From the NCBI GenBank assembly GCA_028714255.1, contig JAQTMR010000014.1, positions 1 to 53,752 on the forward strand: a stretch of 53,752 bases of DNA. Direction: 5' to 3'. This DNA comes from Phycisphaerae bacterium. GTDB lineage: Bacteria > Planctomycetota > Phycisphaerae > Sedimentisphaerales > Anaerobacaceae. Made by a program: the position numbers and the translations under genes. Under the pieces are notes generated by a model. It saw only the letters and a list, made by a program, of their open reading frames with translations. It was not told where the DNA came from and made no database searches. Of the stretch, positions 15,284 through 23,616 are shown one piece after another. Within the stretch, counting starts at the first letter, position 1. Each line of letters opens with the position of its first letter.

Positions 15284-16972
15284 ATGTGGTTCGTTAAAAA
15301 AACAAGCCCAAGACGAAGCCAGGTACGCAGGAAGAAAGCCAGTGAACGGCTCGCTCAAATAAGCCGGTTCGCCAGCACCGACCGTTTAATCTCTATCCTG
15401 CTAACGGCCATTTTTATCGTTTTCTTCGTCTTTATTATCTCATTCGAACTAATGCGCCCGGTTAATTACTTTGACCTGGTACCCAGAACCATCATAGCAG
15501 TGCTGATTTCTCTCGGCGCAGCTTTCTACATCCATCGTTACCAGAAACAAATAATAAAAAATCATACCAGGACCCTTGCGCTGGCCGGTATGTTTATCTT
15601 ATTGTTGGCTGCAACCAAATTTGGCGTACTGTTCGCGAACCAAACCTCCTGGGCCACAGGCACCGCCGTCACCGCTGCTATAATTTTAACTATCGCCTAT
15701 GACCAGCGGTTCGCAATAGGTATGAGTATGTTCTATTGCTTTTTTGCCTATTTCGCCGCAAGTCCATACTCGAATATTAATCTGTTTTTGACGATGGCCG
15801 CCGGCACTTTCACCTGTTGCCTTGCCCTGAGAGAAATCCGAACGAGAATGAAACTGCTCGAGGTCAGCATCCTCGCAGCGGCTGTAGTATTCATAATGGC
15901 AGCTTCCCTGGATTTCTTTTCCGAAAGCCGACCCGAAAAACTCAGTCGCATCTTCAGCAACGCGGGCAATCACGCAGGCGTCACGCTTATAATCGGCGTA
16001 CTTATTCAGGGTCTGCTGCCGCTTATCGAAAAAATCTTCCGCATAGCCACAAGTATGACGCTGCTGGACTACAGCGATGCGAGCCAGCCCCTGCTGAAAA
16101 GACTCGCTATGGAAGCGCCCGGCACGTTCAGCCACAGCCTGATGGTAGGTACTATCGCCGAGGCCGCCGCCGAAACAATCGGATGCAACGGCCTGTTGTG
16201 CAGAGTCGGAGCATACTACCACGACATCGGAAAAATCAACAAGCCCAGCTACTTCACCGAAAACGAAATGGGTTTCACCAGCCGACATAAAGAACTCTCC
16301 CCGGCTATGAGCCAGCTAATCATCGTAGGGCACGTAAAAGACGGAATCGAAATGGCCAGAGAATACAGCCTGCCCGTCGTACTGCGGCAATTCATCGAAA
16401 CCCATCACGGCACAACCCTGATTGAATACTTCTACAACGAGGCAAAAAAGAAATACGAGGCCAAAGACTCCGAGGACTCCGCCGCGCCTTCCGAAGGCGA
16501 ATTCAGATACACCGGCCCGAAGCCGAGGACAAAAGAAGCCGCCATCGTAATGCTCTCCGACGTCGCGGAAGGAACTGTCAGGTCACTGGGCGAACCAACG
16601 CCGACAAAAATAGAAGCCACCGTACACAATATGGCTATGAAGCGACTGCAGGACGGACAATTCGACGAATGCGATATGTCCCTGCGTGAGTTGAGCCTGA
16701 TAGAAACGAGCATCGCCAAAAGCCTTGCCGCGCACTATCACGGCCGGGTCGCATATCCCAAATCCGCTTCCGAACTCAAGCCGGCCCGTCCCGCGAAAGA
16801 ACAGCAAAATAATAAACCGGCGAATAATAACAAAACGCAAGACCCGGAAGAATTGCAGCAGCAAACTCAACCCGAAGACAAACCTGTAAATGAAGATGAA
16901 GAACAAACGCCTGAGCCGCCTGAACAACCGGAACAGGAAACCAATGGTTCGACAGACTCACCACAGAGTTGA
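15284..16972 (+). CDS. 7TM HD-domain phosphodiesterase, PgpH-like
   Basis: 562 residues. The N-terminus is basic and has one membrane helix at about 36-56, then about six more up to residue 250. The HD phosphohydrolase domain follows: H284, H313-D314 in YYHDIGK, H350, H374-H375 and D426, all metal-ligand positions of the HD superfamily. Its closest known relatives are the membrane HD proteins such as Listeria PgpH, which hydrolyse cyclic di-AMP; that substrate is inferred here. The large extracellular domain (about 250 residues) that relatives carry between TM1 and TM2 is absent. The tail after about residue 500 is low-complexity, rich in Pro, Gln and Glu. Its last codons include a dispersed repeat (16946-16966). 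It starts right after phoH. Confidence 0.88.
   Translation: MWFVKKTSPRRSQVRRKKASERLAQISRFASTDRLISILLTAIFIVFFVFIISFELMRPVNYFDLVPRTIIAVLISLGAAFYIHRYQKQIIKNHTRTLALAGMFILLLAATKFGVLFANQTSWATGTAVTAAIILTIAYDQRFAIGMSMFYCFFAYFAASPYSNINLFLTMAAGTFTCCLALREIRTRMKLLEVSILAAAVVFIMAASLDFFSESRPEKLSRIFSNAGNHAGVTLIIGVLIQGLLPLIEKIFRIATSMTLLDYSDASQPLLKRLAMEAPGTFSHSLMVGTIAEAAAETIGCNGLLCRVGAYYHDIGKINKPSYFTENEMGFTSRHKELSPAMSQLIIVGHVKDGIEMAREYSLPVVLRQFIETHHGTTLIEYFYNEAKKKYEAKDSEDSAAPSEGEFRYTGPKPRTKEAAIVMLSDVAEGTVRSLGEPTPTKIEATVHNMAMKRLQDGQFDECDMSLRELSLIETSIAKSLAAHYHGRVAYPKSASELKPARPAKEQQNNKPANNNKTQDPEELQQQTQPEDKPVNEDEEQTPEPPEQPEQETNGSTDSPQS
16946..16966 (+). repeat. GTTCGACA...CTCACCACAG dispersed repeat
   Basis: A 21-base unit that differs at two positions from 47333-47353. 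Here it forms the last codons of the HD protein gene, coding GSTDSPQ. Repeats of this kind are common between genes in many bacterial genomes; here one has become part of a coding end. Confidence 0.7.
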
Positions 16973-16977
16973 AAATT

Positions 16978-17454
16978 ATGGCTCCTGTCAAACAACCACG
17001 AAATATAGCCGTTCAAATCGCTGAAAATTTCGAAGATATAAACATCCGTCCGCTGAGGCTGAAAAAATTAGTCAAAGCCATCTGCAACCGCTTCAAACTC
17101 TCCAACGCAACTATCAGCATAGCAATAGTCAACGACTGGCAAATCCGAAAACTAAACAAACAGTTTTTAAATAAGAACCGCCCCACCGATTGCCTCAGCT
17201 TCAACTTATCCGACAACGATACGAAATCATTCGAGCTTGTCGTCAATGGCGAAATGGCCGTCAAAAAAGCAAATCGCAAGGGTCACTCCGCCGAGGCCGA
17301 ATTGGCACTTTACATAACCCATGGCCTTCTGCACAACCTCGGATTCGATGACTCAACAAAAAAACACGCCGAGAAAATGCACAACACCGAAGACGAAATC
17401 TTACAGCGACTCGGCTACGGCCGAGTATATAACGCCCCGAAGAACAAGAAATAA
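16978..17454 (+). CDS. ybeY: Endoribonuclease YbeY
   Basis: About 158 residues. YbeY is a zinc-dependent single-strand endoribonuclease for 16S rRNA 3'-end maturation and ribosome quality control. The zinc site is seen as ALYITHGLLHNLGFDD with the following K-K-H-A-E-K-M-H, giving the H-x3-H-x5-H-type arrangement. The central strand RPTDCLSFNLSD is typical. The ORF opens at a TTG overlapping the previous stop, but the ATG at 16978 gives the likely start. It is co-directional with phoH and the HD protein, the usual neighbourhood. Confidence 0.93.
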   Translation: MAPVKQPRNIAVQIAENFEDINIRPLRLKKLVKAICNRFKLSNATISIAIVNDWQIRKLNKQFLNKNRPTDCLSFNLSDNDTKSFELVVNGEMAVKKANRKGHSAEAELALYITHGLLHNLGFDDSTKKHAEKMHNTEDEILQRLGYGRVYNAPKNKK

Positions 17455-17459
17455 ACCAA

Positions 17460-18215
17460 ATGCTTATCAAGGACACCGCAATCTGCCTGCGAACAACGGA
17501 CTACTCCGAAACATCCCAGATAGTCACCCTCTTCACCAGAACAACCGGCAAAATCTCCGCCATCGCCAAAGGCGCAAAACGCCCCAAATCAGCATTCGAT
17601 GGCCCCATAGAAATCCTCTCTTTCGGCCAGATTGTATTCTCCGACACCGGCGGAGACAAACTCGCCACCCTTACCGAATTCCAGCAAAAATCTCTTTTTA
17701 CCTGCACGACAAATAATCTCTTCGCCCTGAATTGCTCCCTCTTCGCCGCCGAATTGCTAAACAGCCTGACACACGACTACGACCCGCATCCGGAACTATT
17801 CGACAGCTTCCTGCGATTCCTGCAGCATACCAACGAGATGCGAGATGCGAAATACGAGCAACGAGAATTGTTATCCCTGCTCATACTATTTCAATTAACT
17901 CTGCTCAGGGAAATCGGCTTAATGCCCGTCCTGAACGCCTGCGTAAATTGCAGAACGAGTCACCAGCCACCGGTTACGGGCGACAAAATTTACTTTAGTA
18001 GTTCCGCCAATGGCCTTGTGTGCGGAGATTGCGAAGCGAGCTTCCCCGACAGAATTGGACTATCCAAAAACGCGATTGACTGCTTCACCAATACCAGGCT
18101 CATTGCGCAGGCACAGGATGGAACTCTGAAAGAAATCGAAAAAGCCCTGATTCATCACTTCACGGAAATCCTCCACAAACCGCCTAAAATGGCAAAACAT
18201 ATCCTGAAAAGCTAA
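17460..18215 (+). CDS. recO: DNA repair protein RecO
   Basis: 251 residues. RecO loads RecA onto SSB-coated DNA together with RecR. The N-terminal OB fold includes LRTTDYSETSQIVTLFTRTTGKISAIAKGAKRPKS, and the C-terminal helical domain carries a zinc finger with C-x2-C at about 161-164 (ACVNC) and C-x2-C at about 189-192 (VCGDC). The ATG is 5 bases after the ybeY stop. RecF and RecR are not in the window; ruvC, ruvA and ruvB are about 14 kb away. Confidence 0.93.
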   Translation: MLIKDTAICLRTTDYSETSQIVTLFTRTTGKISAIAKGAKRPKSAFDGPIEILSFGQIVFSDTGGDKLATLTEFQQKSLFTCTTNNLFALNCSLFAAELLNSLTHDYDPHPELFDSFLRFLQHTNEMRDAKYEQRELLSLLILFQLTLLREIGLMPVLNACVNCRTSHQPPVTGDKIYFSSSANGLVCGDCEASFPDRIGLSKNAIDCFTNTRLIAQAQDGTLKEIEKALIHHFTEILHKPPKMAKHILKS

Positions 18216-18268
18216 GCTTGAAACAAATTCAGCTTATCTTATCAATCTTAACAGCCGATTTATTTATT

Positions 18269-18643
18269 ATGGAATGGACGATTGATTATCTGGAAGCCGA
18301 AGGCATTATCCGCGTAAAAGCGTCAGGCGTTATGGACTGGGACGAGCACAAAAGATTCGCCGAGGAACTGTATCCCTTGGCAAGCAAGCATGGCGTGCAC
18401 AAGTTCCTTATCGACTTTCGCGAAATGGTGCCGAAATTTACCATCCCGCAGATTGGCGACTTGCCCGATATGCTCAGGAAAGTCGGCGTAGAGCCGGGAT
18501 TCAAAATCGCTTCCGTTTATAACCCCGATACATCTTACGGCCACGAATTCAGGTTCTTCAGTAACGTGGCTAAATTTCTGTCCATGAGAGTCCAGCAATT
18601 CGAGACCTTCGACGAGGCCCTCGCCTGGCTCAAATCCGATTAG
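18269..18643 (+). CDS. SpoIIAA-like (STAS-related) domain protein
   Basis: About 124 residues from the ATG at 18269; an open frame begins at a TTG at 18218 that overlaps the recO gene end but has no ribosome site. The protein is a single domain that looks like a SpoIIAA-like alpha/beta fold: a first strand and loop IDYLEAEGIIRVKASGVM, a helix, the strand HKFLIDFREM, and a second strand-helix pair FKIASVYNPD with SYGHEFRFF. Similar proteins are soluble and of unknown role. It is the last gene of the recO run and precedes the candidate promoter of the mscS-like gene. Confidence 0.66.
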   Translation: MEWTIDYLEAEGIIRVKASGVMDWDEHKRFAEELYPLASKHGVHKFLIDFREMVPKFTIPQIGDLPDMLRKVGVEPGFKIASVYNPDTSYGHEFRFFSNVAKFLSMRVQQFETFDEALAWLKSD

Positions 18644-18672
18644 AAAGACTTTGCTTCAGTTAGCCCCGTTGC

Positions 18673-18701
18673 TTGCTTATTGGATTGTTTCTTGTTAAAA
18701 T
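18673..18701 (+). promoter_or_regulatory. Candidate promoter for the MscS-like gene
   Basis: TTGCTT at 18673-18678 and TAAAAT at 18696-18701 with a 17-base spacer, 20 bases before the ATG at 18722. The -10 element matches five of six consensus bases; the -35 only three. Confidence 0.35.
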
Positions 18702-18721
18702 CCCTCACAAGGGGAAATTTT

Positions 18722-20119
18722 ATGAAAAAAGAACGATTAATTACTGCCATATCTATTGTTTGTCTTTTTACCCTTTGGAATTGTTCATGCACCCCTGCAA
18801 ATGCCATGTCTGCGAAAGAAAAAACACCGGCTAAAGAATCTCCCGCAGTAATAAGCATCGACCCAAATGCCCCCTCCGAAGCATCCATTAAAAACTCCGA
18901 GGAGCAGAAACAGATTAAAGAAGCCCAGGAAAAGGCCGAGCAAACCAAAACCGAGGCCGAAACCGCCAAAAAAGAGGCCCTGATCCAGGAAAAAGTAGTA
19001 GAGCTTGAAAAGAAAAAGGCGGAACAAAAGCACAAAGAAGCAGAGTTGGCAAAAAAAGAAGTCGTCGCCATAAAAGAAACTGCGAAAAGCAAAACAGAAG
19101 TTGATGAAGCTGTCGCAAAAGCTCAGCAAATGGAGAAAGATGCCTTAGCCGCCAAAGAAAAAGTGACACTTGCCGAGGAGAAGAAGCTCACTACTCAGAA
19201 AAGGGTAGAGATTACAGAAGAAGAACTAAAATTGGCTATGGAAAGAGCCGCCGTCGCCGAAGCCAAAATTACCGAAAATCTCAAGACCACCTACAAAAAA
19301 CTGCTTCAAACAGGCCTGATTGTTCTGATTGGATATTTGCTGCTTTTTATCCTCGTGCGGGTCATAAACCGCCGCGTCGAAAACCTCAAAGCCAGACACC
19401 TCGCGAGAAGAAATGCTATTTACATTCTCAACGCTTTAATTATCCTCTATATCACCTTTCTTTGGGTGCAAAATATCGGCGCCATAACCATATTTATTAG
19501 TGTCACTAGCGCAGGCCTTGTATTGGTCCTTCAGGATGTCATACTTTCCATAGTGGGCTGGTTCTATATCCTCGTGCACAAACCGTTTGAGGTCGGCGAT
19601 AGAATCGAGATGGGTGCCGTCAAGGGCGATGTAATGGATATCTCGCTTTTCCAGACATCCCTGCTCGAGATAGGCAACTGGGTGGACGCCGACCAAAGCA
19701 CCGGCAGGATAGTTAATGTCCCCAACAGTGCCGTATTTAAGAAAGAAACCTACAACTACAGCAGAGGTTTCGAATTCATCTGGAACGAGATAAAGATTCT
19801 GGTCACCTTCGAGAGCGATTGGAAACGAGCCGAGAAAGTTATGCTCAATTACGGCACAGCACAATCCGAAGAAATGGCCGAAGTCGTAAAAAGAAAAATT
19901 AAAAAGATGACGATGCATTATATGATTTATTACGAGAAATTGACGCCGATAGTATATGTCAATATCAAGGACAGCGGCGTCGAATTGACTCTTCGTTATC
20001 TGACTGAAGCCCGGAAAAGACGCACTACCCAGGATGCCCTTTGCCGGATGATATTGGAAGACTTTGAAAAAGAGCAAAATGTCAGCTTCGCTTACCCCAC
20101 TTACAGAATCGTAAAGTAA
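18722..20119 (+). CDS. MscS-family mechanosensitive channel with long coiled coil
   Basis: 465 residues from the ATG at 18722, which has AAGGGG 9 bases upstream. It begins with a signal peptide, then about 130 residues (58-185) of Ala/Glu/Lys/Gln-rich heptad-like sequence, a long coiled coil. Three membrane helices follow at about 198-214, 233-252 and 254-285. The last is the pore helix, with the MscS motif VLQDVILSIVGWFYILVHKPFEVGDRIE and the beta domain VNVPNSAVFKKETYNYSRGF. MscS channels release solutes on sudden osmotic downshift. The coiled coil probably lies in the periplasm (inference). It is alone, with its own candidate promoter. Confidence 0.88.
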   Translation: MKKERLITAISIVCLFTLWNCSCTPANAMSAKEKTPAKESPAVISIDPNAPSEASIKNSEEQKQIKEAQEKAEQTKTEAETAKKEALIQEKVVELEKKKAEQKHKEAELAKKEVVAIKETAKSKTEVDEAVAKAQQMEKDALAAKEKVTLAEEKKLTTQKRVEITEEELKLAMERAAVAEAKITENLKTTYKKLLQTGLIVLIGYLLLFILVRVINRRVENLKARHLARRNAIYILNALIILYITFLWVQNIGAITIFISVTSAGLVLVLQDVILSIVGWFYILVHKPFEVGDRIEMGAVKGDVMDISLFQTSLLEIGNWVDADQSTGRIVNVPNSAVFKKETYNYSRGFEFIWNEIKILVTFESDWKRAEKVMLNYGTAQSEEMAEVVKRKIKKMTMHYMIYYEKLTPIVYVNIKDSGVELTLRYLTEARKRRTTQDALCRMILEDFEKEQNVSFAYPTYRIVK

Positions 20120-20142
20120 GTTTACCCCCGGCGACGCGTTTT

Positions 20143-20169
20143 GTCATTGCGAGCGAAGCGCGGCAATCT
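20143..20169 (+). repeat. CATTGCGAGCGAAGCG-type dispersed repeat
   Basis: A 27-base unit of the kind common between genes in many environmental bacterial genomes (CATTGCGAGCGAAGCG ... GGCAATC). It sits in the 285-base gap between the MscS-like gene and the TIR gene. No gene was found in that gap. Confidence 0.65.
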
Positions 20170-20404
20170 AAACTAAAATCATAAATCGCAAATAATAAAT
20201 AATAAATTGAAACCCCCTTTCGCACTTTTCCCACCCTTCACACCTTCTCTCCTGCTCACCTGTTCAACTTTCTCCGCCTCAGCGATCTCATAAGGGCATT
20301 TCATCGGTACTGCTTCTCCAGCCTGTTATAAGTTTATCCAGAGCTTACTGTAAGGGATAAAGAATTCTAATAAAAAATATATCATGATTTATCAGCCTAT
20401 CGAA

Positions 20405-21895
20405 TCACTGGTTAAGCTTTGGAAGACAAGATTTGAGTTGAGTCTTCCTTTTTAAAAAGTGTCCTTGGTGCAAGCGCAAAGGCAAGGGAAGTTCTCTTGG
20501 ATCCACTCCTATCATTACAGGAATCAGCTTTCTTTTCTGCTTTTCAGTCATCATAAGTAGATGGAAAGCGCTCCATTCAAATTCGACAAATGGTTTCGTA
20601 ATGTTGTTGATACTGGTTCCTACGAGAATTAACTTTTCAGCAGATTCCAACGCACGATTAATTTGATTAGCCCAATTTCCATCATGCAGAGTAGTCTCGC
20701 TGAAGAAGATGCGTTTGTTGGAGTTTTGTGATAAATATTTGTAAACACTACGTGCGGTTAACCTGTCCTCCGAAGCAAAACTGATAAAAACGTCAAATTC
20801 TCTTCTCTTCTTTAAAGTCAGCGTCGCCATATATCGCTGAACAATCCTTCGAGTCACTGGACACAAACCAAACGGCCAAGGTGCTTTCTTATATTGTTTA
20901 AGAACCTGGGAACGACGATATTGATCAATTCGGTGCAGGTAATGGGTTAAAACTTGGTTTATTTCCGCAGATCCATTCTCGTATTTCTTCGCGTTGTAAA
21001 AAAATATATCCGGCAAAAAATCCGATTCGCCCTTTTCTATAAGATTATGAAATCTTCCTATTTCAAACAAGCCAACAGGGCTATTTATCACTGTCCCGCC
21101 AGGGCTTTCTCCATCAATGAGAATAGTATGAGGGTCCATTGTGATATAACCAACTTTGTCAACTTCAATCCCGAAATCTTCGGCATTGACATTGATAAAA
21201 CATCCTTTTGTTTTTAAGGCACTATCTTTTGCAAAACTGACATAAAGCTTATCTGGGCCATCTAACCACTTTAATGGAACTTTGGACATTTTTTTGAAAT
21301 TAAGATGAGGAAACTGGTTGCTTATAATTTTTCGAACTGCACGCATCTCCAGGCGATCTATTATCTCGCCCTTTACTGCTTCAAGTAAAAGCCACTCCTT
21401 GCGACTGGGATTGAATGCTATCAATTCTTCTCGCAATTCACGTTCTATTGTATCCGAAGGATTCAATAGCTCATGTATCGAATCACATCCACCATTGGCA
21501 ATATTCCAGCCGATGGGGTAAATATCTCTATAGAAAAAACAGTAATACTCCTCGTGACCGTAACGAATTATAGGAAGTGTCCCCCCGCTCGCATAACGAA
21601 AGGGAAATTTCTTATCCGAAAAAGAATATACTTTTTCTTTATCTTTACCTGTTAGCAAAAAATCATCCAGCTTTTTTTGATAGATCTTTGATTTTCTTTT
21701 AAAGTTAGGTATCTTCTTCTGAACATCTCGTTTGCCACCATCATCCCAAACAGCAAGATTCCGATCATTGAATTCTACGCCTAAACGACACCCCTTTTTT
21801 AATTTTTTCAACAAAAATTCCGTAACAAGTACTTGAAGAAATCTGTGATTTGCCTTTTCTAATGGCAGTATCCTATCTGATTGAATCGTTTTCAT
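20405..21895 (-). CDS. Nudix-box-like and TIR-domain fusion protein
   Basis: 496 residues, no membrane segment. About residues 100-175 carry a near-Nudix box: G136, E142 in GGCDSIHE, then R152-E153-L154-R155-E156-E157, matching GX5EX(7-9)REUXEE. Here the gap between the first Glu and REUXEE is 9 instead of 7, and the last Gly is absent. Residues about 366-485 form a TIR domain: FDVFISFASEDR (box 1), KRIFFSETTLHDGNWANQI (BB loop), KLILVGTS, KPFVEFEWSAFH with Glu440 as the likely NADase residue, and KRKLIPVMIG. TIR domains of bacterial defence systems cleave NAD+ and Nudix enzymes hydrolyse nucleoside diphosphate derivatives, so a role in anti-phage response or NAD metabolism is inferred. The gene is AT-rich, stands alone and is bracketed by dispersed repeats (20143-20169, 22049-22116). 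The TIR call is firm; the Nudix call is weaker. Confidence 0.82.
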   Translation of the reverse strand: MKTIQSDRILPLEKANHRFLQVLVTEFLLKKLKKGCRLGVEFNDRNLAVWDDGGKRDVQKKIPNFKRKSKIYQKKLDDFLLTGKDKEKVYSFSDKKFPFRYASGGTLPIIRYGHEEYYCFFYRDIYPIGWNIANGGCDSIHELLNPSDTIERELREELIAFNPSRKEWLLLEAVKGEIIDRLEMRAVRKIISNQFPHLNFKKMSKVPLKWLDGPDKLYVSFAKDSALKTKGCFINVNAEDFGIEVDKVGYITMDPHTILIDGESPGGTVINSPVGLFEIGRFHNLIEKGESDFLPDIFFYNAKKYENGSAEINQVLTHYLHRIDQYRRSQVLKQYKKAPWPFGLCPVTRRIVQRYMATLTLKKRREFDVFISFASEDRLTARSVYKYLSQNSNKRIFFSETTLHDGNWANQINRALESAEKLILVGTSINNITKPFVEFEWSAFHLLMMTEKQKRKLIPVMIGVDPRELPLPLRLHQGHFLKRKTQLKSCLPKLNQ

Positions 21896-22452
21896 TTGCC
21901 TGCCCAGCCTATATTCAATTTAACAAAAATATGAAACCATACTTCCAACCAACTAAATATCAAAAACGCATGACTAACCCTGCGATGCTTCCTCCCAAAA
22001 GTTGCTCAATCAATTGTCCCCTAAATCTCCCTATCCGTCCATCAAAAACTCCGTGTAAATCCGTGCTAATCCGTGGTTAATTTTTCTCTGCGTTCTCCGC
22101 GCACTCTGCGGTAAAATTTCCGTCGGCGAGATACCCTTCACGCTTCACAAGATACAACTTGTTCGTTTCGCACAATTCGCGCAGGGGGGGTGCAAAATCG
22201 TTGTAAATTTGGCGCTAGTTTTGCAAATTTAGCACAAGTTTGGACATAGTTTGTGTAAATTTGTGTAAGTCTTTGCACGTTTCACAGCGCGAACTTGCGC
22301 AAATGATGCTACCCTATTTTTACCCAAATACCCAGCTTAACAACACTGCTATGACAATTTCTGCTGTAATTAGCCTCTGCAAGCCGAAAATAAACTCTGG
22401 TAAACCCCTTTTAGGTTTTGTAATCGATTTTGTATAACTATATTATAGATAA
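21896..22452. other. 557-base region without a recognised gene
   Basis: Between the TIR gene and ftsW. It contains, at 22049-22116, an ATCCGTG-type unit followed by a CACAGAG/GCGGAG-type unit. A run of GTAAATTTG/GTTTGTGTAA-like words follows near 22196-22275. Short open frames here look random. An ftsW promoter must lie in it or upstream; no strong sigma-70 box was identified. Confidence 0.6.
22049..22116 (+). repeat. Composite ATCCGTG and GCGGAG-type repeat
   Basis: Positions 22049-22080 hold three CCGTG words spaced as in the repeats at 37487-37509. Positions 22085-22116 hold a TCTCTGCG...CTCTGCGG unit like those at 38702-38728. Two repeat families are fused in one place. Confidence 0.65.
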
Positions 22453-23616
22453 GTGCTTACGACAACAGAGAACAACTCGCTCGCCCGCAATATCGAAGCG
22501 GTCGTCATTTTATTAATGGCTATCGGCACGGTCTTTGTCTTTTCCGCAAGCGCTAATATCAGTCAGGAGCTCGACTTACAGCGATTTTACGACTTCCCCG
22601 CCTTACGTCAGCTCGTCTTTTTCCCCCTTGCCTGTGCGCTCCTTTATGCAGTCTCTTTTTTCAATTATCGCAGGCTTTCTTTCGCCGCCGGCCTTTTTAA
22701 GTCCCCACTTGTTTATCTATTAGTCATTAGTATAGCGTTACTTATACTCGTTTTGTTCCCGCAGTTCGGCACCGAAATCAACCAGGCCCGCCGATGGCTG
22801 CGAATCCCGGCCGGGCCAATAACCATAAGTTTCCAGCCATCCGAGCTGGCAAAATGGACAATCGTTTTTTTCATCGCCGCGTTTTGCGATAAGTACTCTG
22901 ACTGCCTAAAGTTATATTGGAAAGGTTTTGTCCCGATTTGTGTAATTATAGCTTTAGTTGCCGGGCTGGTACTTATGGAAGATTTGGGCACAGCAGCATT
23001 TATATCACTTTTAAGTTTTTTGATATTAATAATCGCCGGCGTCCGGTGGTGGCACGTTCTAACTCCAGTTCCGTTCGGCATAATCGCTTTTTGTGCCGTC
23101 CTGCTGCGTTCTCCCGGCCGACTATTGCGAATCACAGCTTTTCTAAAACCCAACGAACTGGCTGATTCAGCCAACTATCAGTCGAATCAATCGCTGATTG
23201 CGCTCGGCTCCGGCGGACTGTGGGGCAAAGGACTCGGCAGAGGAATTTGCAAGTATGGTCATTTGCCGGAAGACACGACAGATTTTATCTTCGCGATTAT
23301 AGGCGAAGAGCTTGGCTTTATTGGAACTTTGGCGGTAATCGCGCTATTCATTATTTTTATTTGGCTGGGAATCCTTGTGGTTGTGCGATGCCGAGACCCT
23401 CTCGGCCGACTGTTAGCCGCCGGGATTGTTTTGGCGGTAGGTATTCAGGCGGCACTGAACATCGGGGTGGTAACAGTCGTGCTGCCGACAAAGGGAATAC
23501 CGTTGCCATTCGTAAGCGCAGGCGGGACAAGTATGCTGCTGTCAGCGGTTGCGGTTGGTGTGCTGCTCAATATCGCCAAACAATGCCCCAAGCCAATCAA
23601 GGGAGAGAAGAAATAA
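22453..23616 (+). CDS. ftsW: FtsW/RodA/SpoVE-family septal peptidoglycan polymerase
   Basis: 387 residues starting at a GTG. About ten membrane helices are visible. Motifs: FQPSELAKW, the RITAFLKPNE region, YQSNQSLIALGSGGLWGKGLG, LPEDTTDFIFAIIGEELGF with the catalytic-type Asp, and PTKGIPLPFVSAGGTS. These fix the SEDS family; placement next to murG supports FtsW rather than RodA. FtsW polymerises lipid II at the division septum. The stop TAA overlaps the ATG of murG. Confidence 0.92.
   Translation: MLTTTENNSLARNIEAVVILLMAIGTVFVFSASANISQELDLQRFYDFPALRQLVFFPLACALLYAVSFFNYRRLSFAAGLFKSPLVYLLVISIALLILVLFPQFGTEINQARRWLRIPAGPITISFQPSELAKWTIVFFIAAFCDKYSDCLKLYWKGFVPICVIIALVAGLVLMEDLGTAAFISLLSFLILIIAGVRWWHVLTPVPFGIIAFCAVLLRSPGRLLRITAFLKPNELADSANYQSNQSLIALGSGGLWGKGLGRGICKYGHLPEDTTDFIFAIIGEELGFIGTLAVIALFIIFIWLGILVVVRCRDPLGRLLAAGIVLAVGIQAALNIGVVTVVLPTKGIPLPFVSAGGTSMLLSAVAVGVLLNIAKQCPKPIKGEKK

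Noticed and set aside
21850-22080. Forward frame of 76 codons over the start of the TIR gene
   Set aside because: Overlaps the TIR gene and the repeat at 22049; composition looks random.
22240-22437. Forward open frame of 65 codons before ftsW
   Set aside because: Starts in a run of short AT-rich repeated words, has no ribosome site and no recognisable protein character.
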